DNA of 47,454 bases. It comes from an uncultured Eubacterium sp. (GTDB taxonomy: Bacteria > Bacillota > Clostridia > Lachnospirales > Lachnospiraceae). The stretch covers positions 1-47,454 of the forward strand of contig CATLIX010000024.1 of assembly GCA_949959185.1 (NCBI GenBank). Reading direction: 5' to 3'. The position numbers and the translations under genes are program-made. Below are positions 9,420 through 17,414 of the stretch, one piece after another (the stretch's first letter is position 1; the number at the start of each line of letters is the position of its first letter). Below the pieces are notes generated by a model. The model was given only the letters and a program-made list of their open reading frames with translations, had not been told where the DNA came from and did no database searches.

Positions 9420-10085
9420 ATGAAAAAAGTACTGGTAATTGAAGACGAAACAGCCATTAACGATTTAATTTGCATGAATCTGGAAATTGCGGGCTATCAG
9501 CCTGTTCCCTTTTTTGACGGAATGGAATTCAGCCGTCATCTGAAAGAGAAGGACGATTATGTACTGGCGCTGCTGGATATTATGTTGCCGGGAAAAGACG
9601 GATTTGAACTGCTGGAAGAACTGAAAGAGCATGATATTCCGGTGATTTATCTGACTGCCAAAGGCGATTTGCCAAGTAAGGTGAAGGGTTTGAGGAACGG
9701 GGCGGAAGATTATCTTGTAAAGCCCTTTGAAATGCTGGAGCTTCTGGTTCGTATGGATAATATCCTGAAGCGCTGCGGAAAAAGCGAAACTGCAGAGGAA
9801 ATTCATATCCGGGACGTCGTCATTAATGAGAAAAAGAGAACGGTACACAAAAACGGGGCGGAGGTTTCCATGCAGCCCATGGAATTTGACTGCCTGCTGG
9901 TATTCTGGAAATACAGAAACCGGGTGATTACCAGAGAGCAGATTCTGAATATTCTATGGGGCGTGGATTTTGAGGGAGAAAGCAGGACCGTGGACGTACA
10001 TGTGGGAAATATCCGGAAGAAGCTGGACTTTTCCGATGTGATTATTACGGTGCCGAGAGTAGGTTACCGGATGGAGGTGCCCTGA
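9420..10085 (+). CDS. OmpR/PhoB-family response regulator
   Basis: 221 residues from ATG 9420. The receiver domain (1-115) has the acidic pair in VIEDE, phospho-acceptor Asp53 (LLDIMLPGKDG), Thr in YLTAKG and Lys in LVKPFE, so phosphorylation chemistry is intact. The C-terminal winged helix (about 130-221) shows MEFDCLLVFWKYRNRVITREQIL and RTVDVHVGNIRKKL. The stop overlaps the start of the kinase gene (ATGA at 10083-10087), indicating translational coupling. The downstream lipoprotein/ABC cluster, whose leader contains paired CTTTACAAAT repeats, is a plausible target; that link is inference. Confidence 0.93.
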   Translation: MKKVLVIEDETAINDLICMNLEIAGYQPVPFFDGMEFSRHLKEKDDYVLALLDIMLPGKDGFELLEELKEHDIPVIYLTAKGDLPSKVKGLRNGAEDYLVKPFEMLELLVRMDNILKRCGKSETAEEIHIRDVVINEKKRTVHKNGAEVSMQPMEFDCLLVFWKYRNRVITREQILNILWGVDFEGESRTVDVHVGNIRKKLDFSDVIITVPRVGYRMEVP

Positions 10086-11338
10086 TGGATATGATAAAGA
10101 AGATTGCTCTGACTGCGTCAACCATGCTTTTTGTGTTGGCGCAGGCTTTTTCATTTTATGTGATTTTTACCAGCCGGCAGGAAAAAATTGACCTTCTGAA
10201 AGAGAAAGAAATCAGGATTTTTGAAAATGCTGTTATGGAGTTGAATGAAAAACTTTTCATATCAAAGTATAATAATGGGATACCGGATTATGTTATGGTT
10301 TATCATTTTCGGGAAAATATGCCGGAACATTCCGCATTATACAAAGGAGAGCAGGAGTTGTATAACAGCAGTCCCTATGAGTTCAATGTGGAACAGGCAA
10401 ATGCGCAAAAAGACGGGTATTCTTATAATTTCAGGAAGGAACGGATGAATGGCAGGCATATTCTTGTTATATATGAGAAATTTAATGGAGGATATCGTCT
10501 CAACGGCCAGGAGACATATACTTTTTTCTACGGGATTGACATAACCTATCTCTATGAAAAAAGCCGAAATCTGGTGATTCAGGAACTGGTGATTTCTTTT
10601 ACAGCATCTTTTGGAATGGCGCTGCTTCTTGTATTTCTTATTAAGAAAATTACAAAGCCTCTTCAGGCAGTTAATGAGGTTCAGCGACAGTTGATTGGAA
10701 GTATGTCCCATGAATTAAAAACCCCTCTGACAGCCATCAGGGGTTATTCAGAAACTCTTCTGAATGTAAATCTGTCTCCGGAGCAGGAGAAAAAATCCCT
10801 TAACTATATATATCAGGAAAGCGGGAGACTGTCCCGTCTTTCAGAAAAAATGATGGAGCTGACAAGATTATATGAACCGGAGTGTAAGATTTCTCAGCAG
10901 GATATTTCAGTAGAGGATCTGTTTGACGGAGTGGAGGAAAGCATGAAGCACAGGCTTCAGGAAACAGGAATAATTCTTGTGCGGGAAGGAAATTATCAGG
11001 GGAAAATCAAAAAACTGGATTCAGATCTGATGACCAGTTTCCTGATAAATCTGATTAATAACAGTATCATGGCTTCAACGCCGGGGAGTCGTATTTATCT
11101 GGGTGCAGATGACAAATCTCTGTGGGTTCGGGACGAAGGATGTGGAATTCCTGCAGAGGAAGTGGATAAAGTCCGTAAGGCTTTCTATCGTGTGGATAAA
11201 TCCCGTTCCAGAAAAAGCGGAAATATGGGGCTTGGGCTCGCTCTCTGTGAGCAGATTGCAGCAGTACACCATGGAAATATGGAAATCGAGAGTAAGGTGG
11301 GGGAGGGGACCAGGATTGCTGTAATACTGAATCCGTGA
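10085..11338 (+). CDS. Membrane sensor histidine kinase
   Basis: 417 residues. TM1 (about 6-30), an extracellular sensor of ~130 residues with no recognised domain, and TM2 (about 167-187, with ASFGMALLLVFLI) precede the HisKA domain. His209 lies in SMSHELKTPLTAIRGY. The HATPase_c domain has an N-box (INLINNSIMAST), DEGCGIP and GNMGLGLALC, all intact. This is the standard partner of the upstream OmpR-type regulator. Its extracellular loop is the right size for sensing a peptide or envelope-active compound, and the neighbouring lipoproteins and ABC transporter fit that, but the signal is not shown by the sequence. Confidence 0.93.
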   Translation: MDMIKKIALTASTMLFVLAQAFSFYVIFTSRQEKIDLLKEKEIRIFENAVMELNEKLFISKYNNGIPDYVMVYHFRENMPEHSALYKGEQELYNSSPYEFNVEQANAQKDGYSYNFRKERMNGRHILVIYEKFNGGYRLNGQETYTFFYGIDITYLYEKSRNLVIQELVISFTASFGMALLLVFLIKKITKPLQAVNEVQRQLIGSMSHELKTPLTAIRGYSETLLNVNLSPEQEKKSLNYIYQESGRLSRLSEKMMELTRLYEPECKISQQDISVEDLFDGVEESMKHRLQETGIILVREGNYQGKIKKLDSDLMTSFLINLINNSIMASTPGSRIYLGADDKSLWVRDEGCGIPAEEVDKVRKAFYRVDKSRSRKSGNMGLGLALCEQIAAVHHGNMEIESKVGEGTRIAVILNP

Positions 11339-11342
11339 ATGA

Positions 11343-11705
11343 AACAATTTTATTCGACTGGGAAGTCCTCAATGTCCCACAGAAGATGATTTGATGGAAT
11401 TTTTAAGTGCAATTTTTTATCCACAGAAAAAAGATTTTCTGGTCACAATACAAAAAAATATAGATTTTTCTCAGAATAAGGAGTTGTATCATATGGATGG
11501 TCTTGGAATGAGTATTCTGGAAGAAGGAATAGAACAGGGTATTGAGCGTGGAATGAAACAGGGAATAGAACGTGGGAAAGCAAAACAGATGAGGGAAAGT
11601 GTTACAAGTTTAATGAGAACTCTCGGTTTATCGCAGGAAGAAGCCTGTCGTGCATTGAATATTGAAATGTCTGATTATGAGAAAGCAAAACAGACAGTGA
11701 AATAG
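11343..11705 (+). pseudogene. Remnant of an Rpn/PD-(D/E)XK transposase-like gene (C-terminal part only)
   Basis: An open frame with an in-frame stop just upstream at 11340 encodes only the C-terminal ~115 residues expected of an Rpn-family (recombination-promoting nuclease/putative transposase) protein. The diagnostic part is the Glu/Gly/Arg-rich segment EEGIEQGIERGMKQGIERGK, followed by a helical end (TLGLSQEEACRALNIEMSDY). The N-terminal nuclease domain is missing and no good ribosome site precedes the TTG/ATG at 11391-11394. Full-length family members are about 250-320 residues. It most likely marks an old insertion between the kinase gene and the lipoprotein genes. An expressed small protein of 103-104 residues cannot be excluded. 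Confidence 0.6.
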
Positions 11706-11748
11706 CCAGGGAGTTCATATGGATCTGTGGAAAACAGGAAAAACGGAA

Positions 11749-11790
11749 AAATCCGGCAGAAAAAGAAAACTGCCGGATTTATTTATTATT
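11749..11790 (+). terminator. Rho-independent terminator
   Basis: A perfect 11-bp stem, AAATCCGGCAG (11749-11759) and CTGCCGGATTT (11770-11780), with an A-rich loop and a tail ATTTATTATT. It separates the two-component genes and the Rpn remnant from the lipoprotein genes. A 61-codon open frame crossing it is therefore not a gene. Confidence 0.85.
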
Positions 11791-11846
11791 CTATCTGATA
11801 AGAAATACTGTAAGCATTCAGTGGTACAATCGGCTTCTGAGGCAAT

Positions 11847-11901
11847 CTTTACAAATCCTTTACAAATGAGTGAATATTCCCGGAACATAAGCTGTTATCA
11901 T
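11847..11901 (+). promoter_or_regulatory. Putative activator-dependent promoter with tandem CTTTACAAAT repeats
   Basis: CTTTACAAAT occurs at 11847-11856 and again at 11858-11867, an exact 11-base period. A -10-like TATCAT lies at 11896-11901 with no good -35 at the right distance. Tandem direct repeats one helical turn apart upstream of a poor -35 are typical of OmpR-family operator sites, and an OmpR-type regulator is encoded at 9420-10085. The lipoprotein gene starts at 11930. Confidence 0.45.
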
Positions 11902-11929
11902 TAATTTATCAACATGACAGGAGGAGCTT

Positions 11930-13420
11930 ATGAAGAGAAAATATATAACAGTTCCTGCAGCTCTGCTTTGTATCAGCATTCTGGCAGGCTGTCAGGAAAC
12001 ACCGGAAAATTCTATTGTAAAGCAGAAGGGTTCAGATAACATCAAAGAATATGAAAGTTCTGAAGGTTCCATTCATGATATGGTTAAGGCGCCGGAAACA
12101 TACAAAAATCTGTCTTCCTATGAAAACGGGGCCCTTGTTATAGACACAGATGCAGAAGTAATTCTGCCGGAAGTGGCCTCTATAAATACTTATAATGTTT
12201 CTGCCCAGGAAGCAGATCAGGAAATGATTGACAAAGTGACTGATATTTTTTTTAAAGGAGATAAGATTTACCATTCCTATACTTATAATGTGCTGACAAA
12301 AGACTGGTATCAGGCAGATATTACAAGACTGAAACAGTATAAGGCAGAAGGAAATACAGATCCATACGAATACGGAAAAGATGAAAACGGGGAATTACAT
12401 TTTAACATTGATGAGGTGATTGCCAGAGAGGAAGAATTTATGGCAGAAGCTCCAGATGAGGTGATAAAAGAAGAAGTTAAGCCATGTTTTGGACTGGAAT
12501 GGGTAGATGGCAAAGGAGAAGAAGCACAGAAAGTAGTGGATGAGACAGAGTTCCGGGGTATGGTGGAAACAGATCATGGAATTTACAGTTATGATATCAT
12601 AAGTGGAACCAATACCAGAGATTTAAAGTTTGATATTGAAAAAAAGAGAGAGGATTTACCGGATGAAAGAATGTTTTCCATATGGCAGGAGACAAGATAT
12701 CTGATGGATTCTGAGGGAGATGGATATGAACCTTTATCGGAAGATACCATAAAAAAATTTCTGAATATTTCCTATGAAGATGCAGAAAAAGCTGCAAAAG
12801 ATAAAATAAGTCAGCTTGACTGGGACTGGGAGCTGACAGACTGGGATTATGCAGTGTTTAAATATGGAGAAGAAATGACGTCTGAAGATAATATAATGGA
12901 CAGCGGATATATCTTTTATTTTACCAGAGTAGTGGATGAAATTCCTGTTACTTTTACAGATTCTTATGGCGGAGCGTTAGAAGATATGGACAGTACGCTG
13001 ATTCCCTGGAGTTATGAACGATGTGAGATAATTGTGGGAGATGACGGGATTCAGAAAGTGGAAATATATAACCCCTATGAAGTGGAAGGAATACAGACAG
13101 AAAATGTAAAACTGATGGATTTCGACAGCATTATAAAAATATATGAACAGATGATGGAAGTATCCAATGCGGATGTGACGTCCTTTGAAAAACAGAGGAC
13201 TTACCATATCAGAAAAATTAAATTGGGTTACGCCAGAATTTATAATCCCACAGTAGATAATACAGCAGGAATTCTGGTACCGGTCTGGGATTTTTTCGGC
13301 GGATTTGATTCTGAAATGGACGAATATTCCAGAAAAGATTCCGGAGAGCATTCCAAACGGAGTTTTATGACCATCAATGCTCTGGACGGAACTGTGATTG
13401 ACAGGGAGCTTGGTTACTGA
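11930..13420 (+). CDS. Lipoprotein, possible DUF6034-type, copy 1
   Basis: 496 residues. The lipoprotein signal peptide is clear (VPAALLCISILAGCQ, with Cys at about residue 21), so the mature protein should be lipid-anchored on the outer face of the membrane. I see no catalytic motif. The body is acidic with repeated aromatic stretches (LDWDWELTDWDYAVF, YEDAEKAAKDKI) and a conserved IPVTFTDSYGG segment. It resembles proteins annotated as DUF6034 in Lachnospiraceae, but this is from memory and uncertain. GGAGGAG precedes the ATG. The next gene encodes a clear paralogue, and both precede an ABC transporter, so a substrate-capture or immunity role is a reasonable guess only. Confidence 0.8.
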   Translation: MKRKYITVPAALLCISILAGCQETPENSIVKQKGSDNIKEYESSEGSIHDMVKAPETYKNLSSYENGALVIDTDAEVILPEVASINTYNVSAQEADQEMIDKVTDIFFKGDKIYHSYTYNVLTKDWYQADITRLKQYKAEGNTDPYEYGKDENGELHFNIDEVIAREEEFMAEAPDEVIKEEVKPCFGLEWVDGKGEEAQKVVDETEFRGMVETDHGIYSYDIISGTNTRDLKFDIEKKREDLPDERMFSIWQETRYLMDSEGDGYEPLSEDTIKKFLNISYEDAEKAAKDKISQLDWDWELTDWDYAVFKYGEEMTSEDNIMDSGYIFYFTRVVDEIPVTFTDSYGGALEDMDSTLIPWSYERCEIIVGDDGIQKVEIYNPYEVEGIQTENVKLMDFDSIIKIYEQMMEVSNADVTSFEKQRTYHIRKIKLGYARIYNPTVDNTAGILVPVWDFFGGFDSEMDEYSRKDSGEHSKRSFMTINALDGTVIDRELGY

Positions 13421-13455
13421 ACATATATTTCATAAAGAAACGGGAAGGAGAAAAA

Positions 13456-15054
13456 ATGGGAGAGGTAAAACAAAGGAAAACAGGTTTCAGAAAGAGATGG
13501 GGGACAGTTTTTATATCCATACTCTGCATGGGTCTGCTGGCAGGCTGTCAGGAGACACCAGAGGACACCATTGTACGGCAGAAAAAGTCAGACAATATCA
13601 AAAAGTATGAAAGTAATGAAGAACATCCGGAAGAAAAACAGGAAACAGAGGAGAAACAGGGAAATCCGGAAGAAAAGAAAGAAAATGTAAAAAGAGTGCT
13701 GGAGACGCCGGAACGCTATAAGAATAAGGCTTCCTACCAGAACGGAAATCTGGTGATTGATACGGATGCGGAAATTCTGGTACCGGAAGGCGATCATATG
13801 AACACTTATAAAGTAACAGCACAGGAAATGAATCAGGAACTGATTGATAAAATAACTCAGGCATTTTTTGAAGGGGATAAGATTTATCAGGAGTATGGTT
13901 ATTTTCAGTGGACCAAAGAACAGTATCAGCAGGATATTACAATGCTGAAAAAGTTTAAGGCAGAAGGAAATCTGGACCCTTATAATCTGGGAACCTATGA
14001 AGACGGAAGCAAAATTTTTGATATTGACAGTGTAATTGAATACGATGAGGAAAATATGAAAACTGCGCCGGATGAAATAGAAAAAATCGAAGTAACGCCT
14101 TCTTTTGGACTGGAATGGGTGGAAGGATATGGAGAGGAAGCCACAAAGCGGGTGGATGATAACAGGTTCAGCGGTGCAGTGGAGACTGACAACGGGGTTT
14201 ACACTTATACCATTTCCGGAAGCGACGGATATACTGCAGATGTGCGGGTGCTGATTCAGAAAACCAGAGAAGATATGGCAGATTTCCGGGTGCCGAAGAA
14301 CTGGTGGGATGGAAGGATTGAATTGGACAATGAATATATATCCAAAGAAGAGGGAAAACAGCCTTCCATATCAGAAGAAACCATTCAGAACATGTTGAAT
14401 ATTTCCTATGAAGATGCAGAAAAAACAGCCAGAGAAAAAATAGACAGACTGGGCTGGGACTGGGAAATCACAGACTGGGACTATTCCCTTCTGAAAAGCG
14501 GATACGATAACCTTACAGAAGAGACTTTACTGGATGCGGGATATGTTTTTTATTTCGGCAGAGTGCTGGATGGAATACCTGTAACCTTTACAGATTCTTA
14601 TGGAGGAGCCTGGGAAGATGCGGACAGTACGCTGGTTCCCTGGAGCTATGAGCGATGTGAAGTGATTGTGGGAGATGACGGTATTCAGAAAGTGGAAATT
14701 TACAATCCTTATCATGTGGAAGGGATTGAGACGGAAAATGTAAAACTGATGGATTTTGACAGCGTTATGCAGATATATGAGCAGATGATGGAAATATCCA
14801 ATGCAGACATTCTGCAGTATGCAGAAAATATGACATATCATGTGAATAAAATTCAGCTGGGCTATACCAGAATCTATGATCCCACCGTGGAAAGTACCAC
14901 AGGGATTATGGTACCGGTGTGGGACGTATTCGGAGGTTCTCAGACAGAGTATGAAGACCATACGGAAATAAATACGGGAGAACATTCCAGACAGAGTATG
15001 CTGACCATCAACGCTCTGGACGGAACGATTATTGACCGGGGGCTTGGATACTGA
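13456..15054 (+). CDS. Lipoprotein, paralogue of the preceding gene, copy 2
   Basis: 532 residues, with lipobox CMGLLAGCQ (Cys at about residue 31). It aligns with the preceding lipoprotein over almost its whole length: QETPE...IV.QK.SDNIK.YES near the start, FGLEWV in the middle, DWDWE(I/L)TDWDY, a long shared stretch around VPWSYERCEVIVGDDGIQK, and an identical-style end (TINALDGTIIDRGLGY). Extra length comes from a Glu/Lys-rich insert at about residues 52-80. GGAAGGAG precedes the ATG 36 bases after the upstream stop. This is a tandem gene duplication that has diverged. Function unknown. Confidence 0.8.
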   Translation: MGEVKQRKTGFRKRWGTVFISILCMGLLAGCQETPEDTIVRQKKSDNIKKYESNEEHPEEKQETEEKQGNPEEKKENVKRVLETPERYKNKASYQNGNLVIDTDAEILVPEGDHMNTYKVTAQEMNQELIDKITQAFFEGDKIYQEYGYFQWTKEQYQQDITMLKKFKAEGNLDPYNLGTYEDGSKIFDIDSVIEYDEENMKTAPDEIEKIEVTPSFGLEWVEGYGEEATKRVDDNRFSGAVETDNGVYTYTISGSDGYTADVRVLIQKTREDMADFRVPKNWWDGRIELDNEYISKEEGKQPSISEETIQNMLNISYEDAEKTAREKIDRLGWDWEITDWDYSLLKSGYDNLTEETLLDAGYVFYFGRVLDGIPVTFTDSYGGAWEDADSTLVPWSYERCEVIVGDDGIQKVEIYNPYHVEGIETENVKLMDFDSVMQIYEQMMEISNADILQYAENMTYHVNKIQLGYTRIYDPTVESTTGIMVPVWDVFGGSQTEYEDHTEINTGEHSRQSMLTINALDGTIIDRGLGY

Positions 15055-15084
15055 TTTATCACAGGAAGAAAGGGGAACAGGAAG

Positions 15085-15978
15085 ATGGAAGGGGCAAGAC
15101 AGGTAACAGCGGCAGTCAGATGGAATTTCCTTGGATTTTTTAAAAATCCGAGGGTAATCATCACCTTTCTGTTTTCCTTTATTCTCTGTTTTTTCCTGAG
15201 CGACCGGGGCATGATGGTGGCAGATTATTATGATTCCTCCATGCAGGCACTGGAGCCTTTTATCTGGACTTTTGGAGACGCCGATTCCATTCTGCTCTGT
15301 TCTCTGCTGCTGATTCTGCTGTTTCTGGATTTGCCGAAATTAAGTCCTTTTACCCCTTATATGCTTCTTCGCATGAAAAAGAGCCGGTGGCTGCTGGCAC
15401 AGTTTTTTTATATTTTTCTGGTAACCGTGCTGTATATGACATATGTGCTTCTGGTGACCGGAATTCTCTGTATGCAGAAAACTTATCCTGGAAATATCTG
15501 GAGCAAGACAGCGGCCCTTCTGGCCTATTCCGGTATGGGGAGGGATTTATCCGTTCCATCCACAGTAAAGGTGATGGAAAGTACCACTCCGGTGTCCTGC
15601 AGCTTTCAGATTATGGTTCTCTTAATCTGTTATGCCTTAACTTTAAGTTTTCTGATGCTGCTTTTTCAGATGAAATCAGGAAGAAAGGCTGCCATCGGCG
15701 CCGGGCTGTTTTACAGTCTGTTCGGGTTCCTTCTGAATCCCGATATTCTGGCGAAAATACTCCGCAAAGAAGAATACGAAATGTTTCTGGTACGGAGGAT
15801 TACCGGGTGGGTCAGCCCCCTGAACCATGCCACTTACGGAATGCATGATTTTGGGTATGATGTGCTTCCGTCTATTGGCCAGTCCTGTATGATATTTCTT
15901 GTACTGCTGCTGTTTTTGTCCTTTCTTTCCTTTTATACACTGAAAAAATACAATTTTAGTTCTTTTACAGGAGATTGA
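15085..15978 (+). CDS. ABC transporter permease-like membrane protein 1
   Basis: 297 residues with about six hydrophobic segments, at roughly 22-40, 70-90, 105-130, 170-190, 200-220 and 265-290. No ATP-binding motif is present. Topology matches ABC-2-type permeases of the kind found with bacitracin/lantibiotic-type exporters, but sequence similarity is not obvious by eye. It is followed after three bases by a second membrane protein and then by an ABC ATPase, so it most likely forms one half of a heterodimeric permease. It is a probable operon member with the lipoproteins, since there is only a 30-base gap upstream. Confidence 0.72.
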   Translation: MEGARQVTAAVRWNFLGFFKNPRVIITFLFSFILCFFLSDRGMMVADYYDSSMQALEPFIWTFGDADSILLCSLLLILLFLDLPKLSPFTPYMLLRMKKSRWLLAQFFYIFLVTVLYMTYVLLVTGILCMQKTYPGNIWSKTAALLAYSGMGRDLSVPSTVKVMESTTPVSCSFQIMVLLICYALTLSFLMLLFQMKSGRKAAIGAGLFYSLFGFLLNPDILAKILRKEEYEMFLVRRITGWVSPLNHATYGMHDFGYDVLPSIGQSCMIFLVLLLFLSFLSFYTLKKYNFSSFTGD

Positions 15979-15981
15979 CGT

Positions 15982-16698
15982 ATGAAAGAATTATTACGGG
16001 ACAGAGGATTTCAGGCTGCCGTGCTGGTAAGTTTTCTGGCCATGGCGCTGGGATTTCCTTTCTATCAGGCAAAAATTCCGTTAAATCCGGGAAGTTTTCT
16101 TGAATTTTATCAGACTGCACTGGAAGCTCAGACCATGTTGTTTCTGATACCTGTTGCAGCAGTGCTTTCGCCGGGAGCTGCCTATGTGCGGGAATCCTCC
16201 AGTGGATTTTTAAAACTGTATCTTACCAGAACCAGCCGGATGGAGTATATCAGAACAAAAACCTGGAGGATTTACGCCGGAGGATTTCTGCCCTTTTTTC
16301 TGGCGGGGACCGGAGGATTTCTGCTCTGCTTTTTCTTTCTCTATCCTCTGGAACTGAAAGGAAGTATTTCCTGGAAAGAAATCCTCAGTGTTCTGGAAAT
16401 TCTTCTGCGCATCAGCTTTACAGGAGGAATCCTGGCAGAATTTTCCGGTATTTTTGCAGTGGTTTTTCGGAATTATTATATGGCTTACGGGCTGCCCTTC
16501 GTCATTTATTATATGATGATTATATTAAAAGAAAGGTATCTGCCGAAACTGTATGCCTGGTATCCGGGAGAATGGGTTGTATGCCAGGAAGACTGGGGAA
16601 CAGACCAGATGGGAATCTGGATATTTTTCCTGGTGATTTCTCTGGCAGTAATGCTGATACACAGCCTGATTTTATATCGGAGGCTGCGGGAAATTTAG
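15982..16698 (+). CDS. ABC transporter permease-like membrane protein 2
   Basis: 238 residues with about six membrane spans (for example AAVLVSFLAMALGFPFY, FLPFFLAGTGGFLLCFFFLY, IWIFFLVISLAVMLIHSLIL). The segment AAYVRESSSGFLKLYLTRTSRMEYIRTKTW, between spans 2 and 3, resembles the coupling region of ABC-2 permeases (E.s.G....l.tr.sr..yi..K). The start follows the previous stop by three bases with AGGAG just upstream. Its own ATPase gene lies 77 bases downstream. Together with the preceding gene it is predicted to make the membrane domain of one transporter. Confidence 0.75.
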   Translation: MKELLRDRGFQAAVLVSFLAMALGFPFYQAKIPLNPGSFLEFYQTALEAQTMLFLIPVAAVLSPGAAYVRESSSGFLKLYLTRTSRMEYIRTKTWRIYAGGFLPFFLAGTGGFLLCFFFLYPLELKGSISWKEILSVLEILLRISFTGGILAEFSGIFAVVFRNYYMAYGLPFVIYYMMIILKERYLPKLYAWYPGEWVVCQEDWGTDQMGIWIFFLVISLAVMLIHSLILYRRLREI

Positions 16699-16775
16699 TT
16701 CCACAGCCAGGAGATGTGCAGATATGGCAGCAACGGGGGTACTGGCCTGAAACAGGAATTTATGGAGAAAATAAC

Positions 16776-17414
16776 ATGGACGTTTATATTGAAATCAGTC
16801 ATGTGACGAAAAAATTCGGGGACGACGTGATTTTAAATGACATTAATATCAGTATGGAACAGGGAAAAGTCTACGGAATTTCCGGTAATAATGGTTCCGG
16901 AAAAACGGTTCTGATGAAATGTATCTGTGGATTTCTTCCGGTAACAACAGGATTTATACGGGTTGGGGGGAAAATCATCGGAACAGAGATTGATTTTCCG
17001 GAAAGTATCGGCGTAATTATAGAAACACCGGGATTTCTGACAAATCTGACAGGTATGCGGAATCTGGAAATTCTGGCCGGGCTTAAAGGAAAAATTTCCC
17101 CAGAGGAAATCCGCCAGACCATAAGAAAAGCGGGACTGGATCCAGGATTAAAAAAATCTGTGGCAAAATATTCTCTGGGGATGCGCCAGCGTCTCGGAAT
17201 AGCCCAGGCAATTATGGAAGATCCGGAATTTCTGATTCTGGATGAGCCTTTTAACGGACTGGATAAACATGGAGTGGAAGATATTCGAAATCTTCTTCTG
17301 GATTTGAAAAAGAATGGAAAAACCATTATTCTGGCCAGTCACAACAGCGAAGATATCCGAATTTTATGCGACAGAGTTTATGAGATGGACGGAGGGAGGA
17401 TACAGGAAGTATGA
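16776..17414 (+). CDS. ABC transporter ATP-binding protein
   Basis: 212 residues from ATG 16776, with GGAGA upstream. It has Walker A GNNGSGKT, a Q-loop region, the signature motif YSLGMRQRLGIAQAIMED, Walker B LILDEPFNGLD and a switch His in ILASHN, so all nucleotide-binding elements are present. It is most like the short ATPases of BcrA/lantibiotic-immunity-type transporters. It must pair with the two permease genes immediately upstream. Its stop overlaps the start of the next gene (ATGA at 17411-17414), so the extracellular-protein gene downstream is translationally coupled to the transporter. Confidence 0.92.
   Translation: MDVYIEISHVTKKFGDDVILNDINISMEQGKVYGISGNNGSGKTVLMKCICGFLPVTTGFIRVGGKIIGTEIDFPESIGVIIETPGFLTNLTGMRNLEILAGLKGKISPEEIRQTIRKAGLDPGLKKSVAKYSLGMRQRLGIAQAIMEDPEFLILDEPFNGLDKHGVEDIRNLLLDLKKNGKTIILASHNSEDIRILCDRVYEMDGGRIQEV

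Noticed and set aside
11719-11904. A 61-codon plus-strand open frame after the Rpn remnant
   Set aside because: It runs through a clear rho-independent terminator (11749-11790) and the regulatory repeats, so it is not a gene.
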